Shown here: one piece after another, positions 40,113 through 48,674 of the stretch | Layout: each line of letters opens with the position of its first letter | How positions within the stretch are numbered: the first letter of the stretch is position 1 | Assembly: GCA_009773755.1 (NCBI GenBank) | Contig: WSZJ01000003.1 | Location: 1-51,968 of the forward strand | Source of the DNA: Planctomycetota bacterium | GTDB taxonomy: Bacteria; Planctomycetota; MHYJ01; WSZJ01 | DNA length: 51,968 bases | Reading direction: 5' to 3' | Position numbers and translations under genes: made by a program | The notes under the pieces: model-generated | The model's database searches: none | Seen by the model: only the letters and a program-made list of their open reading frames with translations | Told to the model about the DNA's origin: nothing

Positions 40113-41972
40113 ATGCGCACCATCGCCATTGTCCTCGCAGCCGCGCTGGCTGCGGCCGCGGAGGAAAGCACGGTCCTTCACATTTACGACGTGACTACGC
40201 TGACGGTGAAGATTGTCAACTTCAAGGGGCCCGCGGTCGGATTCACCGCTTCCGGGCTCGGCGACGGATCTGACTTCGGCGGGATCGGAATTGGAGTCAC
40301 GGGAGGCGAGGAAGAAGGAACGGCGATCCCGGGAGAGGACCTGAAGCTGCTGATTTCGCAGAGCGTCGCGCCAGGCACCTGGGACACCCCCCCCAACTCG
40401 ATCGAGTACCAGGACGGTTCCCTCATCGTCCGGCACACGCCGGAAGCGCAGGCCGGGGTGAAGGCATTCCTGGCCGTCATCCGCAGCCACATGCTGAGGA
40501 CCGTAGTCGTGGAGACCGAGGTTCTCGACCTTGCGCCGGGAGTGCTCGACATCCCGGCCGGGGCCGTGCTCACGGAGGAACAGGTCAAGGCGGTCGATGC
40601 CGCCGTGTTGGACCCCGCGAAAGGCCGCCGCGTCGCTTCGCTGCGCGCGTGCGGGCTCAACACCCAGCGGTTCCATGCCGCAGCGCTCAACCAGGAGTCG
40701 TACCTCCGGGATTCGGATATCGAGATCGCGGAACGCCAGGCGATCGCGGACCCGGTCATCGGCACGCGCAGCACGGGATACGTCCTCGACGTGCGCCCGA
40801 CCCTGTCCCCGGACGCTTCATTGGTCTTCCTCACGGTCCGTTTCGACGCCGGCGAACCGCTCGCCACGCGCACGTTCGAGCCGGGCGGAAAGGCTCTCGG
40901 CATCCTGGAACAGCCCGACGAGAACGTGTCACGGACCCGCGCCAACCTCGTCGTCCCGGCGGGCCGCATGGCGCTTCTCTCCAGCTCCTCCTTCAACGGC
41001 GCCCAGCCCGGCTGGACCCAGGTCGTCCTCCTGCGCCCGGGCGTGCAGGCCGACACGCCCCTCCCCTTCCCCGATTCAAAAGAGAGGCTGCAGGTGCGCC
41101 TCTTCGATACCCGCTTCATCCTCTGCGACGCCGGCGATTTCCCCGGCCCGCGACTGGGAGCCCTGATCGAAACCGACGACTCCGGCGCGACCGGCGCGAC
41201 TTTCGAGTCCCCGGACGCCGAGCAGGGAGTGACCGTCAGCTCCGACCAGATCGAGAACATGATCAAACGCAGCATCGCGCCCGGCAGCTGGAACGACGCC
41301 TCGCTCGCGCTGAGCGGCAACCGGGAGCTTTTCGTGTTTCAGTCGCCCGAGAACCTCAAGCTCGTCGAGGAATTCGTGAAGCGCCTGACCTCCGAGCGCG
41401 CCCGGCTGGTGTCGGTCGACTCGTGGGTGCTGGCGATGGACGAGGCGACGTGGCGCGACCGGCGCGCGGCGCTCTCGGGAGAGATCGCCGACGCGACGTG
41501 GACCGACCTGCTCGCCGCGGCGGCCAGGGGCGGCGCCGTGCGGACCGTGGGAACGGCGCGCGCCGCCGGCCTCAACGGCACCCGCTTCCATACGGCCCGC
41601 GGAACCGTCCGTGCGGCGCTCTTTGACTACGACGTCGAAATCGCCCAGTCCGCGAGCGCCTACGACCCGGTGATGTCCGTCGTCGCCGAGGGGATTTCGC
41701 TCGACGTGACGCCTTCGTCCGTCGGGGACGGCGGGCAGGTGCATCTGGACCTCAGGCCCACCACGGTCCTGGCGGGAGAGTTGCGTACCGTCTCGCTGCA
41801 GGACAAGGGCGTCCAGGTGCAGGCCGTGGAGCTCGCCGACTTCGGCGTGCGCACCCAGGTGCTGGTCGACGCCGGAAGGCCGACACTGGTGGGAGTGGCA
41901 ACGCGGCCGAAGGGCGCCGGGACGGAAGTGCTAGTGCTGTTCGTGAAGGCGACGGTGATCGACGTCAGGTAA
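40113..41972 (+). CDS. Exported protein with two secretin-like modules, copy B
   Basis: A 619-residue paralogue of the preceding gene. It has a short signal peptide (IAIVLAAALAAAA), modules at about 20-325 and 330-615 with YDVTTLT / FDTRFIL, NFKGPA / DFPGPR, NSIEYQDGSLIVRHTPEA / LSGNRELFVFQSPENL, then NTQRFHAAALNQESYLRDSD / NGTRFHTARGTVRAALFDYD, IEIAE / VEIAQ and DPVIG / DPVMS, and LDVRPTL / LDVTPSS. The gate half of secretins is missing here too. ATG 40113 directly follows the TAG of copy A with GGAGG eight bases before, so the two are coupled. A terminator follows at once. Confidence 0.75.
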   Translation: MRTIAIVLAAALAAAAEESTVLHIYDVTTLTVKIVNFKGPAVGFTASGLGDGSDFGGIGIGVTGGEEEGTAIPGEDLKLLISQSVAPGTWDTPPNSIEYQDGSLIVRHTPEAQAGVKAFLAVIRSHMLRTVVVETEVLDLAPGVLDIPAGAVLTEEQVKAVDAAVLDPAKGRRVASLRACGLNTQRFHAAALNQESYLRDSDIEIAERQAIADPVIGTRSTGYVLDVRPTLSPDASLVFLTVRFDAGEPLATRTFEPGGKALGILEQPDENVSRTRANLVVPAGRMALLSSSSFNGAQPGWTQVVLLRPGVQADTPLPFPDSKERLQVRLFDTRFILCDAGDFPGPRLGALIETDDSGATGATFESPDAEQGVTVSSDQIENMIKRSIAPGSWNDASLALSGNRELFVFQSPENLKLVEEFVKRLTSERARLVSVDSWVLAMDEATWRDRRAALSGEIADATWTDLLAAAARGGAVRTVGTARAAGLNGTRFHTARGTVRAALFDYDVEIAQSASAYDPVMSVVAEGISLDVTPSSVGDGGQVHLDLRPTTVLAGELRTVSLQDKGVQVQAVELADFGVRTQVLVDAGRPTLVGVATRPKGAGTEVLVLFVKATVIDVR

Positions 41973-41983
41973 CGGCTGAGAGC

Positions 41984-42015
41984 GGGGGCCGCGGAAGCGC
42001 GGCCTCCGTTTTTTT
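41984..42015 (+). terminator. Rho-independent terminator of the sigma/secretin-like operon
   Basis: A ten-pair stem (41984-41993 with 41998-42007; one G-U pair) with a GAAG loop is followed by G and seven Ts (42009-42015). It lies 11 bases past the stop of the second secretin-like gene. Confidence 0.9.
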
Positions 42016-42103
42016 GGTCCGGGGCAAAGTTAGCCTGGAATAACTTGTACATCTCCACTGTTGGAATTCACGTCTGCAGAGTCTTCCCTTCAGGAGTCCG
42101 TTA

Positions 42104-42790
42104 ATGATCCGCATCCGCCGCTCCGACGACAGAGGCCACGCCGACCACGGCTGGCTCGACGCCCGCCACACCTTTTCCTTCGCCGACTACCGCGACGAAA
42201 ACCATATGGGCTTCCGCTCCCTCCGCGTCATCAACGAGGACCGGGTCGCCCCCGGCGCCGGCTTCCCCACCCACCCGCACCGCGACATGGAAATCCTCAC
42301 CTGGCCCCTCGAGGGCTCCATCGCCCACAAGGACTCCACCGGCGGCGAAGGCGTCATCCGCCCCGGCGAAATGCAGCACATGTCGGCGGGAAGCGGCGTG
42401 CGACATTCCGAGTTCAACGCTTCGGACAAGGAAGCGCTTCACTTGCTCCAGATCTGGCTCGTGCCCGAAACGAAGGGAATAGCGCCGTCGTACGAGCAGA
42501 AGGCGTTCCCTGGCGAAGGTCTCGTGCTCACGGCCTCGCCCGACGCGAGGGACGGCTCGCTCAGGATTCACCAGGACGCCGAAGTGTGGGTCGCGAGGTT
42601 GAAGAAGGGCGAGGAAGCAAAGCTCGCGCTGAGGCCGGGTCGCCACGCGTGGGTTCAGGCCGCCAAGGGCGAGATTGCCGTGAACGGCAAGAAGCTCGCG
42701 CAGGGGGATGGCGCTGCGGTGTCGGATGAGAAGGAACTGCTGCTCAAGGGCGGAAGCGAGTGCGAGTCGATCGTGTTCGACCTGAAATGA
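42104..42790 (+). CDS. Pirin-family protein (YhhW-like quercetinase)
   Basis: A 228-residue bicupin of the pirin family. MIRIRRSDDRGHADHGWLDA and THTF-like HTFSFADYRDENHMGFRSLRV are the family start; metal-binding residues are FPTHPHRDMEILTW (two His) and SGVRHSEFNAS plus Glu in the first cupin. Bacterial YhhW-type pirins degrade quercetin, and others are redox sensors or transcriptional partners. AGGAG nine bases before ATG 42104 supports the start. It follows the operon terminator, so it is a separate unit. Confidence 0.93.
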   Translation: MIRIRRSDDRGHADHGWLDARHTFSFADYRDENHMGFRSLRVINEDRVAPGAGFPTHPHRDMEILTWPLEGSIAHKDSTGGEGVIRPGEMQHMSAGSGVRHSEFNASDKEALHLLQIWLVPETKGIAPSYEQKAFPGEGLVLTASPDARDGSLRIHQDAEVWVARLKKGEEAKLALRPGRHAWVQAAKGEIAVNGKKLAQGDGAAVSDEKELLLKGGSECESIVFDLK

Positions 42791-42805
42791 ACGGCTGGCT
42801 CCGCC

Positions 42806-42900
42806 GACGCTGAAACGCGCTGAAACGACTCACTGAAAAGCGCTGTAAAACAGCCGCCAAAAGCGCCGTTCAGCGCGCATTTTCAGCGCGTTTCAGCGTC
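42806..42900. repeat. GCTGAAACGC hairpin between convergent genes
   Basis: Left arm GACGCTGAAACGCGCTGAAA (42806-42825) and right arm 42881-42900 are a perfect 20-base inverted repeat; inside, CTGAAAA / TTTTCAG and CGCTG / CAGCG continue the pairing, with CTGTAAAACAG at the tip. The unit GCTGAAA or its complement occurs at least five times. It lies between the stops of the convergent pirin and TPR genes (42790 and 42912), where a bidirectional terminator is expected. Confidence 0.85.
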
Positions 42901-42911
42901 CCGGCACTTTT

Positions 42912-43763
42912 TCACTTCAATTCCTTCGCAGCTTCCTTCCCCCCCTCCGTCTCCCCTGCCCACTTCACAATCTCGCCGTACACCTCCAGCCTCCGTTTCC
43001 GCTCTTCCAGCCGCGCCGCGATCGCCACTCCGATTTCCGCCGCGCGCTCCTTCAATCGGGATTCGCTCTCGCTCCATCGCAGCACCAGCTGGCACGCGGC
43101 CCAGGCTTTGTCCCACTCCTTCAGCCGGAAGCGCGCGATGGCGAGGTTCAGGGCCGTGTCGGCAACGGGATCAAGCCGAAGCGATTCCTGGAGTCGAAGC
43201 GCGGCCGATTCATGATTCGACAGCTCGAGCAGTGCGACGCCCCACGTCGCGAGGGTCTCTGCGTCGCCGGGATCCAGCGCCGCGGCCTTCTCCAGCAGTC
43301 CTGAGGCCGCCTGCGCGTCCCCGGAACACAGGGCCTTCAGCCCTTCGTCACGAATCGCTTCGAATCCCGCTGACGTATGGACACGAATCCAGAATCGTGT
43401 CTTGACCTGCCTGATTCGCTCCGGCGGGCTCTCAATCAGGACCCTGGCCCGCGCCATCCCGAGCTCGTATAGACCGTCCGACGGCGGCTTCCATCTCAGG
43501 CACCCCTTGTCTTGCGTCGCCTTGAGCAGTTCCCAGTCTTCGCTTCCCGGCCTCCGGAACAGAAGCACCATTTCGTCGGAGGACTCCGGCCTGGTCGTTC
43601 CGTCCTGCATGTCGAACTTCCGAAGCAGGTCCCGGGTCAGCTCGATCTCAGGACCGCGAAGGGAAATCGGATGATTCCTGGAACCGGCCAGTTCCGCTTC
43701 CTCGGCCGTAAGCCCTGCCACCGGGATGGCGGAGAACAGAACGAAGAGCGCCAGCGGCTTCAC
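42912..43763 (-). CDS. Exported TPR protein
   Basis: A 283-residue exported protein. The signal peptide is LALFVLFSAIPVAGLTA, cleaved near residue 18. Residues 25-125 are a domain of unknown kind (LLRKFDMQDGTTRPESSDEM, ELGMARARVLIESPP). TPR helices at about 128-245 include GDAQAASGLLEKAAALDPGD, LATWGVALLELSNHESAALR and ALNLAIARFRLKEWDKAWAA. It ends in a charged helix (EERKRRLEVYGEIVKWAG). GTG 43763 has GAGG about nine bases upstream. It is divergent from fchA. Confidence 0.8.
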   Translation of the reverse strand: MKPLALFVLFSAIPVAGLTAEEAELAGSRNHPISLRGPEIELTRDLLRKFDMQDGTTRPESSDEMVLLFRRPGSEDWELLKATQDKGCLRWKPPSDGLYELGMARARVLIESPPERIRQVKTRFWIRVHTSAGFEAIRDEGLKALCSGDAQAASGLLEKAAALDPGDAETLATWGVALLELSNHESAALRLQESLRLDPVADTALNLAIARFRLKEWDKAWAACQLVLRWSESESRLKERAAEIGVAIAARLEERKRRLEVYGEIVKWAGETEGGKEAAKELK

Positions 43764-43833
43764 GGGTTGATTTCCTCGCAAGGGGCGGGACTTTGACGCT
43801 GTTCGCCAGCGCGTGTAGAGTTGCGCCCCCATT

Positions 43834-44403
43834 ATGCGCCAAAACACACTCGAGCAGTTTTGCGAAAAACTTTCGGCGAAGACGCCGACGCCCGGCGGCG
43901 GTTCGGTCGCCGCGCTCTCCGGCGCTCTCGCGTGTTCGCTCGGATCGATGGTCGCGCGATTCTCCAAGGATGACTCCACCGCCGAAAGATGGGACAAACG
44001 GCGCAACCGCTTCCTGGACCTGATTCTCGAGGATTCGCAGGCGTACGACGGCGTATCGGCGGTGTTCAAGCTTGCGAAGGAGGACCCGGCGCGGCCGGGG
44101 AGGATGCAGGAGGCGCTTCTGAAGGCTGCCCAGCCGCCGGCCGAGGGATTGCGGCTGATTGCCTCGTTCATCGCAGAGCTGGCGGAGTTCGCACCGAAGG
44201 CAAAGGGGTCTGTCGCGAGCGACCTCGCGGTCAGCGCCTACCAGTCGGAAGCCGCGGGGCGCGGGTTCCTGCTGAACGTGCGCGCGAACACCTCGATGCT
44301 CAAGGACAAGGCGGTCGGGGCTCCGCTTGAGGCCGAGGCCGCGAAGAACCTGGAAGCGCTGCTGGCCGGGACGAAGCGCGTTCGCGAGGTCGTGAATGGG
44401 TAA
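43834..44403 (+). CDS. fchA: Methenyl-THF cyclohydrolase (FTCD cyclodeaminase family)
   Basis: A 189-residue helical enzyme of the formiminotransferase-cyclodeaminase C-domain family (FchA), which in acetogens and others hydrolyses 5,10-methenyl-THF to 10-formyl-THF. The family marks are LEQFCEKLSAKTPTPGGGSV, AALSGALACSLGSMVARFS, and DDSTAERWDKRRNRFLDLIL. Its stop overlaps the fhs start by eight bases. The neighbouring FolD lacks the cyclohydrolase lysine, so this protein probably carries the cyclohydrolase step in the operon. Confidence 0.9.
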   Translation: MRQNTLEQFCEKLSAKTPTPGGGSVAALSGALACSLGSMVARFSKDDSTAERWDKRRNRFLDLILEDSQAYDGVSAVFKLAKEDPARPGRMQEALLKAAQPPAEGLRLIASFIAELAEFAPKAKGSVASDLAVSAYQSEAAGRGFLLNVRANTSMLKDKAVGAPLEAEAAKNLEALLAGTKRVREVVNG

Positions 44404-46099
44404 CAGCGACCTGGAAATCAGCCGCGCGGCGAAGCTGGTCCCGATGGCAAAGCTCGCTGAGAAGCTCGGATTCCGCGAGGACGAAGTCGAACCGTACGGG
44501 CGCTTCAAGGCGAAAATCCGCCTGGAGGCCGAAAAGCGGCTCGGACCGCCCAAGGCAAAGATGGTGGTGGTCACGGCGATCACCCCGACGCCGCTGGGCG
44601 AAGGGAAGACCGTCACCACCGTCGGGCTCGGGCAGGCGCTTCGGCAGATCGGCGTGAACTCATGGACATGCATCCGGCAGCCGAGCGCGGGGCCGGTGTT
44701 CGGGATCAAGGGAGGCGCGGCGGGGGGCGGGAAGTCGCAGGTCGTGCCGATGGAGGACATCAACCTCCACCTGACGGGGGACATTCATGCGGTCGCGATC
44801 GCGCACAACCTGCTGGCCGCCTTTGTCGACAACCACCTGAACAAGGGAAATGCCCTGCGCATTGATCCTGAAGGGATCCAGTGGGGCCGTGTCGTCGATG
44901 TGAACGACCGCGCGCTGCGCAAGGTCCTCGTCGGTCTGGGCGACGACTGCGGGCCGATCCGGCATTCGCATTTCGACATCGCGGTGGCCTCCGAAGTGAT
45001 GGCCGTGCTCGCGCTCGCTTCGTCGCCGAAAGACCTGCGCGAGCGGCTCGCGCGGATGATCGTCGGGTTCCGCGACGGCGCCGACGGGAAACCGGTACTC
45101 GCTACAGCGGGCGACCTGAAATGCGCGGGCGCCATGGCGGCGCTGCTGCGCGAAGCGCTTCGCCCGAATCTCATGCAGGACATGGAAGGCGGGCCCGCGT
45201 TCGTGCATTGCGGGCCTTTCGGGAATATCGCTCACGGGAATTCGTCGATCGTCGCGGACCGGATCGCGGCGCGGCTGGCGGACGTCGTCGTAACGGAGGC
45301 CGGTTTCGGAAGCGACCTCGGGTTCGAGAAATTCGTCCACGTCAAGACCGCCGCAGGCGGCATCCCCGCGAACGCGGCGGTCCTGGTCTGCACGTGCCGG
45401 GCGCTCAAGGCGCACTCGGGGCTTTTCAAGGTGAGGCCGGGCATGCCCCTGGACCCGCTTCTCGAGAACGAAAACCTCGACGCCCTCGAGAAAGGGATCG
45501 GAAACCTCGGCCACCACATCCGCAACGTCCGCGGCTTCGGAATTCCCGTAGTCGTCGCCATCAACCGTTTCCCCGGCGATTCCGACCGCGAAATCGCGCG
45601 CGTTCGCAAGTATGCGCTGGAACAGGGCGCGACGGACGCGGTGGAATCGCAGGTGCACTCGAAAGGGGGCGCGGGAGGCGCGGAACTGGCGAAGGCGGTG
45701 ATAAAGGCCGCGGGCGAGGGGCGCACCGCAAAGCCGCTCTTCGTGCCCGACGCGCCGGTGGAAGAAAAGATCCGGGCGATCGCGGCGAAAGTTTACGGGG
45801 CCGCAGGCGTGAATTTTTCGCCGGAGGCGAAAGGCCGGATTAAGCGACTGGAGCGCCTGGGGCTGGACCGGATGGCGGTGTGCATGGCGAAGACGCACCT
45901 GTCGACTTCGCACGACCCGGAGCTGAAGGGAGCGCCGGAGGGATTCACGATACCCGTGCGGGAGATCCGGATCAGCGCCGGGGCGGGGTTCCTCGTTCCT
46001 TTCTGCGGCGACGTCTCGACCATGCCGGGGCTTCCGTCGCATCCCGCCGGCGAACGCATCGACATCGACGACGACGGCAACGTCACGGGGCTGGCGTGA
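44396..46099 (+). CDS. fhs: Formate--tetrahydrofolate ligase
   Basis: A 567-residue ligase making 10-formyl-THF from formate, THF and ATP. The nucleotide-binding motif is TPTPLGEGKTVTT (63-75), followed by QPSAGPVFGIKGGAAGGGKS, INLHLTGDIHAVAIAHNLLA, the folate-binding regions around EAGFGSDLGFEKFVHVKTA, and PVVVAINRFPGDSDREI. Length and order of motifs are normal. ATG 44396 has GAGG close upstream and overlaps fchA. The stop overlaps folD (GTGA). Confidence 0.97.
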   Translation: MGNSDLEISRAAKLVPMAKLAEKLGFREDEVEPYGRFKAKIRLEAEKRLGPPKAKMVVVTAITPTPLGEGKTVTTVGLGQALRQIGVNSWTCIRQPSAGPVFGIKGGAAGGGKSQVVPMEDINLHLTGDIHAVAIAHNLLAAFVDNHLNKGNALRIDPEGIQWGRVVDVNDRALRKVLVGLGDDCGPIRHSHFDIAVASEVMAVLALASSPKDLRERLARMIVGFRDGADGKPVLATAGDLKCAGAMAALLREALRPNLMQDMEGGPAFVHCGPFGNIAHGNSSIVADRIAARLADVVVTEAGFGSDLGFEKFVHVKTAAGGIPANAAVLVCTCRALKAHSGLFKVRPGMPLDPLLENENLDALEKGIGNLGHHIRNVRGFGIPVVVAINRFPGDSDREIARVRKYALEQGATDAVESQVHSKGGAGGAELAKAVIKAAGEGRTAKPLFVPDAPVEEKIRAIAAKVYGAAGVNFSPEAKGRIKRLERLGLDRMAVCMAKTHLSTSHDPELKGAPEGFTIPVREIRISAGAGFLVPFCGDVSTMPGLPSHPAGERIDIDDDGNVTGLA

Positions 46100-46968
46100 G
46101 CGCGGTTCTCCTCGATGGCCACGCGCTCGCGGGCGAAATCCTCGCGAAGGTCAAGGTCGACGCAACAGCTCTTCGCGACTCGGGCCGCCCGGCGCACCTC
46201 GCGGCGCTCATCGCGGGGCACGCGGGCGCGAGCGAGGTCTACCTGAGGAACCAGAAGAAGGCGTGCGCGGAAGCGGGGATCGAGTTTGAGCTGCACCAGT
46301 TGCCGGACGTCGTGACGGAGGCGGACGCGCTAGCGGAATTGCGAAAGCTGAACGCGGACGCGAAAGTGACGGGAATCATCCTGCACCAGCCGCTTCCCGC
46401 CCACATCAGCGAACGGCTTATGCGCGAGGCGCTGGACCCGGCAAAGGACGTTGAGTCGATGACGCCGGCGAATTTCGGACGACTGGTGATGGGCCAGTTC
46501 TCGATCGCGCCGTCGACGGCATCGGCCGCGCTGGAAGTGGCCCGGCGCGTGCGACCTGACATGACGGGGCTCGAGTGCGTGATCATCGGGCATTCGGAAA
46601 TCGTGGGGAAGCCGCTCGCACTGCTGCTGCTCCAGTCCGCGCGCCATTCCCCGACAGTGACGACCTGCCACATCGCGACGCGGGACCTGGCATTCCATAC
46701 CTTGCGGGCCGACCTGCTTTTCGTTGCCGCGGGAGTGCCGGGGCTGGTCAGGAAGGAAATGGTGAAACCGGGCGCGACGGTGATTGACATCGGGATCAAC
46801 CGGCAGAAGGGCCCGGACGGAAAGTCGCGCATTGTGGGCGACGTGGACCCGGCCGTCGCGGAAGTTGCGGGCTACTTCACTCCGGTACCAGGGGGAGTGG
46901 GGCCGATCACGGTGGCGGTGCTGCTGCGCAACACGGTGGCGCTCGCCACCCCGCGGACACCTGGCTAA
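46096..46968 (+). CDS. folD: FolD-like methylene-THF dehydrogenase (cyclohydrolase residues altered)
   Basis: A 290-residue protein of the FolD family. The NAD(P) part has CVIIGHSEIVGKPLALLLLQ and the C-terminus PVPGGVGPITVAVLLRNTVA. In the active site the usual YxxxK reads YLRNQ (Tyr49, Gln53), so the catalytic lysine is gone. The usual VQLPLP reads LHQPLP (His97 where Gln is normal), and the KDVDG stretch reads KDVES. Mutating the equivalent lysine or glutamine in human MTHFD1 is known to remove cyclohydrolase but not dehydrogenase activity. The enzyme is therefore probably a dehydrogenase only. GTG 46096 overlaps the fhs stop. Confidence 0.9.
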   Translation: MSAVLLDGHALAGEILAKVKVDATALRDSGRPAHLAALIAGHAGASEVYLRNQKKACAEAGIEFELHQLPDVVTEADALAELRKLNADAKVTGIILHQPLPAHISERLMREALDPAKDVESMTPANFGRLVMGQFSIAPSTASAALEVARRVRPDMTGLECVIIGHSEIVGKPLALLLLQSARHSPTVTTCHIATRDLAFHTLRADLLFVAAGVPGLVRKEMVKPGATVIDIGINRQKGPDGKSRIVGDVDPAVAEVAGYFTPVPGGVGPITVAVLLRNTVALATPRTPG

Positions 46969-46972
46969 CCCC

Positions 46973-47005
46973 AAAAAAGCAGGGCCGGGCTTTTGGCCCG
47001 GCCCT
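46973..47005 (-). terminator. Rho-independent terminator of the exported propeller-like gene
   Basis: On the minus strand a ten-base stem AGGGCCGGGC / GCCCGGCCCT (46981-46990 with 46996-47005) is followed by GC and six Ts (46973-46978). It serves the gene ending at 47027. In the other direction the same hairpin follows folD but has no U-run. Confidence 0.85.
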
Positions 47006-47026
47006 GAACGAGACTGAATCGGACAG

Positions 47027-48640
47027 CTACTTCGAGGACTTCTTCGAACGACGGCGGACGAGCAACCAGAGGCCCAGAAGAAGCGGGGCTTCCATGCCCG
47101 TCAATCCGCACCTGTGCTTCTTGCGGCTGCTGTTTTCGTTCAAGCCAGCGCCGTTGTCGTTGTACGCCGTGCCGCCGCCGCCTGCTCCGCCGCCGCCGCC
47201 GCCGCCAGGGGGGCCGCCCATGCCGGTACCGGACTGGCAGGTGATATAGACCGGCTGGCCGCCCGTTACGGTCGCGAAGGACACCAGGATCCCGTCGATC
47301 CCGTAGTAATTGATCGTGGGAGGAGAGGTCAGCGAGCCAAGGTTGCAGAAGACGACTTCCGAGTCGTCGTTGTCGACGGCCACGCCGTAATGCTGCGGAT
47401 CAACGTCGTCGAGCGGCGTATTGTCGGCGAAGTACAGGAACGACTTGTCGGAAACCGTAGGCGAGCCGGCAGGCGTGATCGAGGTGAAGACCTTGACCCC
47501 GATGATGCCGTCGGTCGCCGGGGGCGCGACGCTCAGGTCGATGTCCGATACGAACGCCGTCGTCGAGAAAGCCGCCCAGTCGATGCCGATCGGGAAGAAG
47601 AACGCCGGGACGAGCGGAGTCAGCGGCGTGGCAGGATCCAGCGGCGGCGGTATGAGGCCCGCCTCCACGCCCAAGGTTGTCGCATCCGCGAGCCAGCTGA
47701 TCACCATCACGAAACCGGGAGACGGCGGCGGCATGATGCCCGGAATGTCGGGAATGCCGTTATTCGACACGTAGCAGCGCGTGCCGCCCGAATCGTAGGG
47801 AAGCGTGCTGGGGCTGAAAGCAAGGTAGTGGCAGTGATTGAACTCCGCGGAAGGAAGCTCCGTAACCGTCAGGTTCGAGACGTAGTCCCCGAGCCCGTCG
47901 ATCGTAAACCCATGAACGTTGCTGAGGTTGACGGGCGTAGGCCCGATGAACCCCTCCTGGTGCGAAGTGAAGTAAACCTTGGACAGATCCGGGCAGATGT
48001 CAATCGCCCAGGGAGTTATTGCCCCATCAACAACCGTCGTGAACGGGGGCGACAACATCGATCCCCATTCGCCCGCAAGATCCCCCGGAATCGGGCCGCT
48101 CATGGTCAACCGATCGGCGGGATTGGTAATCGGAGTGAAGGTATACGTCAACGTCGCCGCAGGAAGACCGATGCTCTGGCGCGCGATGCGAACCGAAGCC
48201 TGACTCGTCGCCGAGCCGATTCCGGTGGTGTAAATGCGCGTCGAAAGCGGGTGAATCTTGCAGAACTGAAGGTTGGGATTGTCGCCGATGATCGAAGTGT
48301 CGCGCATGTCGATCGTCTGGATGACGGAAGCGTACGTCGGACTTCCCGGCAGAATGTCGACGACCACGCAATACGGATTATCAATGTATGCCAGGATCGG
48401 GCCTTCGCTGCTCGAGAAGAAGAGCGAATCGATCCCGTACGGCGCGCCAAAACCGTAGGTCGCCGCAACGCGCGGATCGGCGGCGGGAATCGTTATGGAC
48501 GCCCCGATGGTGTTCGTGGCCGAATCGTAAGGGTGCACCCCTGGGGCGATTCCCTGCTTGGTGAACCAGAACGTGTCCGCCATGCTGGATCCCGCGGTCA
48601 GTGCGAGAGCCAGAAGCGTCAGAACGCTACGAATCCTCAC
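47027..48640 (-). CDS. Exported protein with C-terminal sorting tail
   Basis: A 537-residue exported protein. Signal peptide VLTLLALALTAGSSMA. The mature part (about 24-470) is beta-rich with Gly/Pro/Ser and looks like a propeller or cell-surface domain (FGAPYGIDSLFFSSSEGPIL, GGTRCYVSNNGIPDIPG, YGVAVDNDDSEVVFCNLGSL). The end is a Gly-rich linker (about residues 475-495), a spacer, then KKHRCGLTGMEAPLLLGLWL and a basic RRRSKKSSK: a tripartite tail of the sorting-signal type (motif, hydrophobic segment, basic cluster) with an unusual Cys-Gly-Leu-Thr-Gly motif. The start GTG 48640 follows GGAGG by about five bases. The partner sortase-type enzyme is not in the window. Confidence 0.78.
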   Translation of the reverse strand: MRIRSVLTLLALALTAGSSMADTFWFTKQGIAPGVHPYDSATNTIGASITIPAADPRVAATYGFGAPYGIDSLFFSSSEGPILAYIDNPYCVVVDILPGSPTYASVIQTIDMRDTSIIGDNPNLQFCKIHPLSTRIYTTGIGSATSQASVRIARQSIGLPAATLTYTFTPITNPADRLTMSGPIPGDLAGEWGSMLSPPFTTVVDGAITPWAIDICPDLSKVYFTSHQEGFIGPTPVNLSNVHGFTIDGLGDYVSNLTVTELPSAEFNHCHYLAFSPSTLPYDSGGTRCYVSNNGIPDIPGIMPPPSPGFVMVISWLADATTLGVEAGLIPPPLDPATPLTPLVPAFFFPIGIDWAAFSTTAFVSDIDLSVAPPATDGIIGVKVFTSITPAGSPTVSDKSFLYFADNTPLDDVDPQHYGVAVDNDDSEVVFCNLGSLTSPPTINYYGIDGILVSFATVTGGQPVYITCQSGTGMGGPPGGGGGGGAGGGGTAYNDNGAGLNENSSRKKHRCGLTGMEAPLLLGLWLLVRRRSKKSSK

Positions 48641-48674
48641 TTCCCCTCCTTTCGCCCACCTCTGGGCAGATTAA

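Noticed and set aside
38106-40676. Open frame of 856 codons on the minus strand
   Set aside because: It is antisense to the anti-sigma and secretin-like genes, with low-complexity Arg/Asp/Gly text and no domains; the GC-rich third position of the real genes leaves the opposite frame open.
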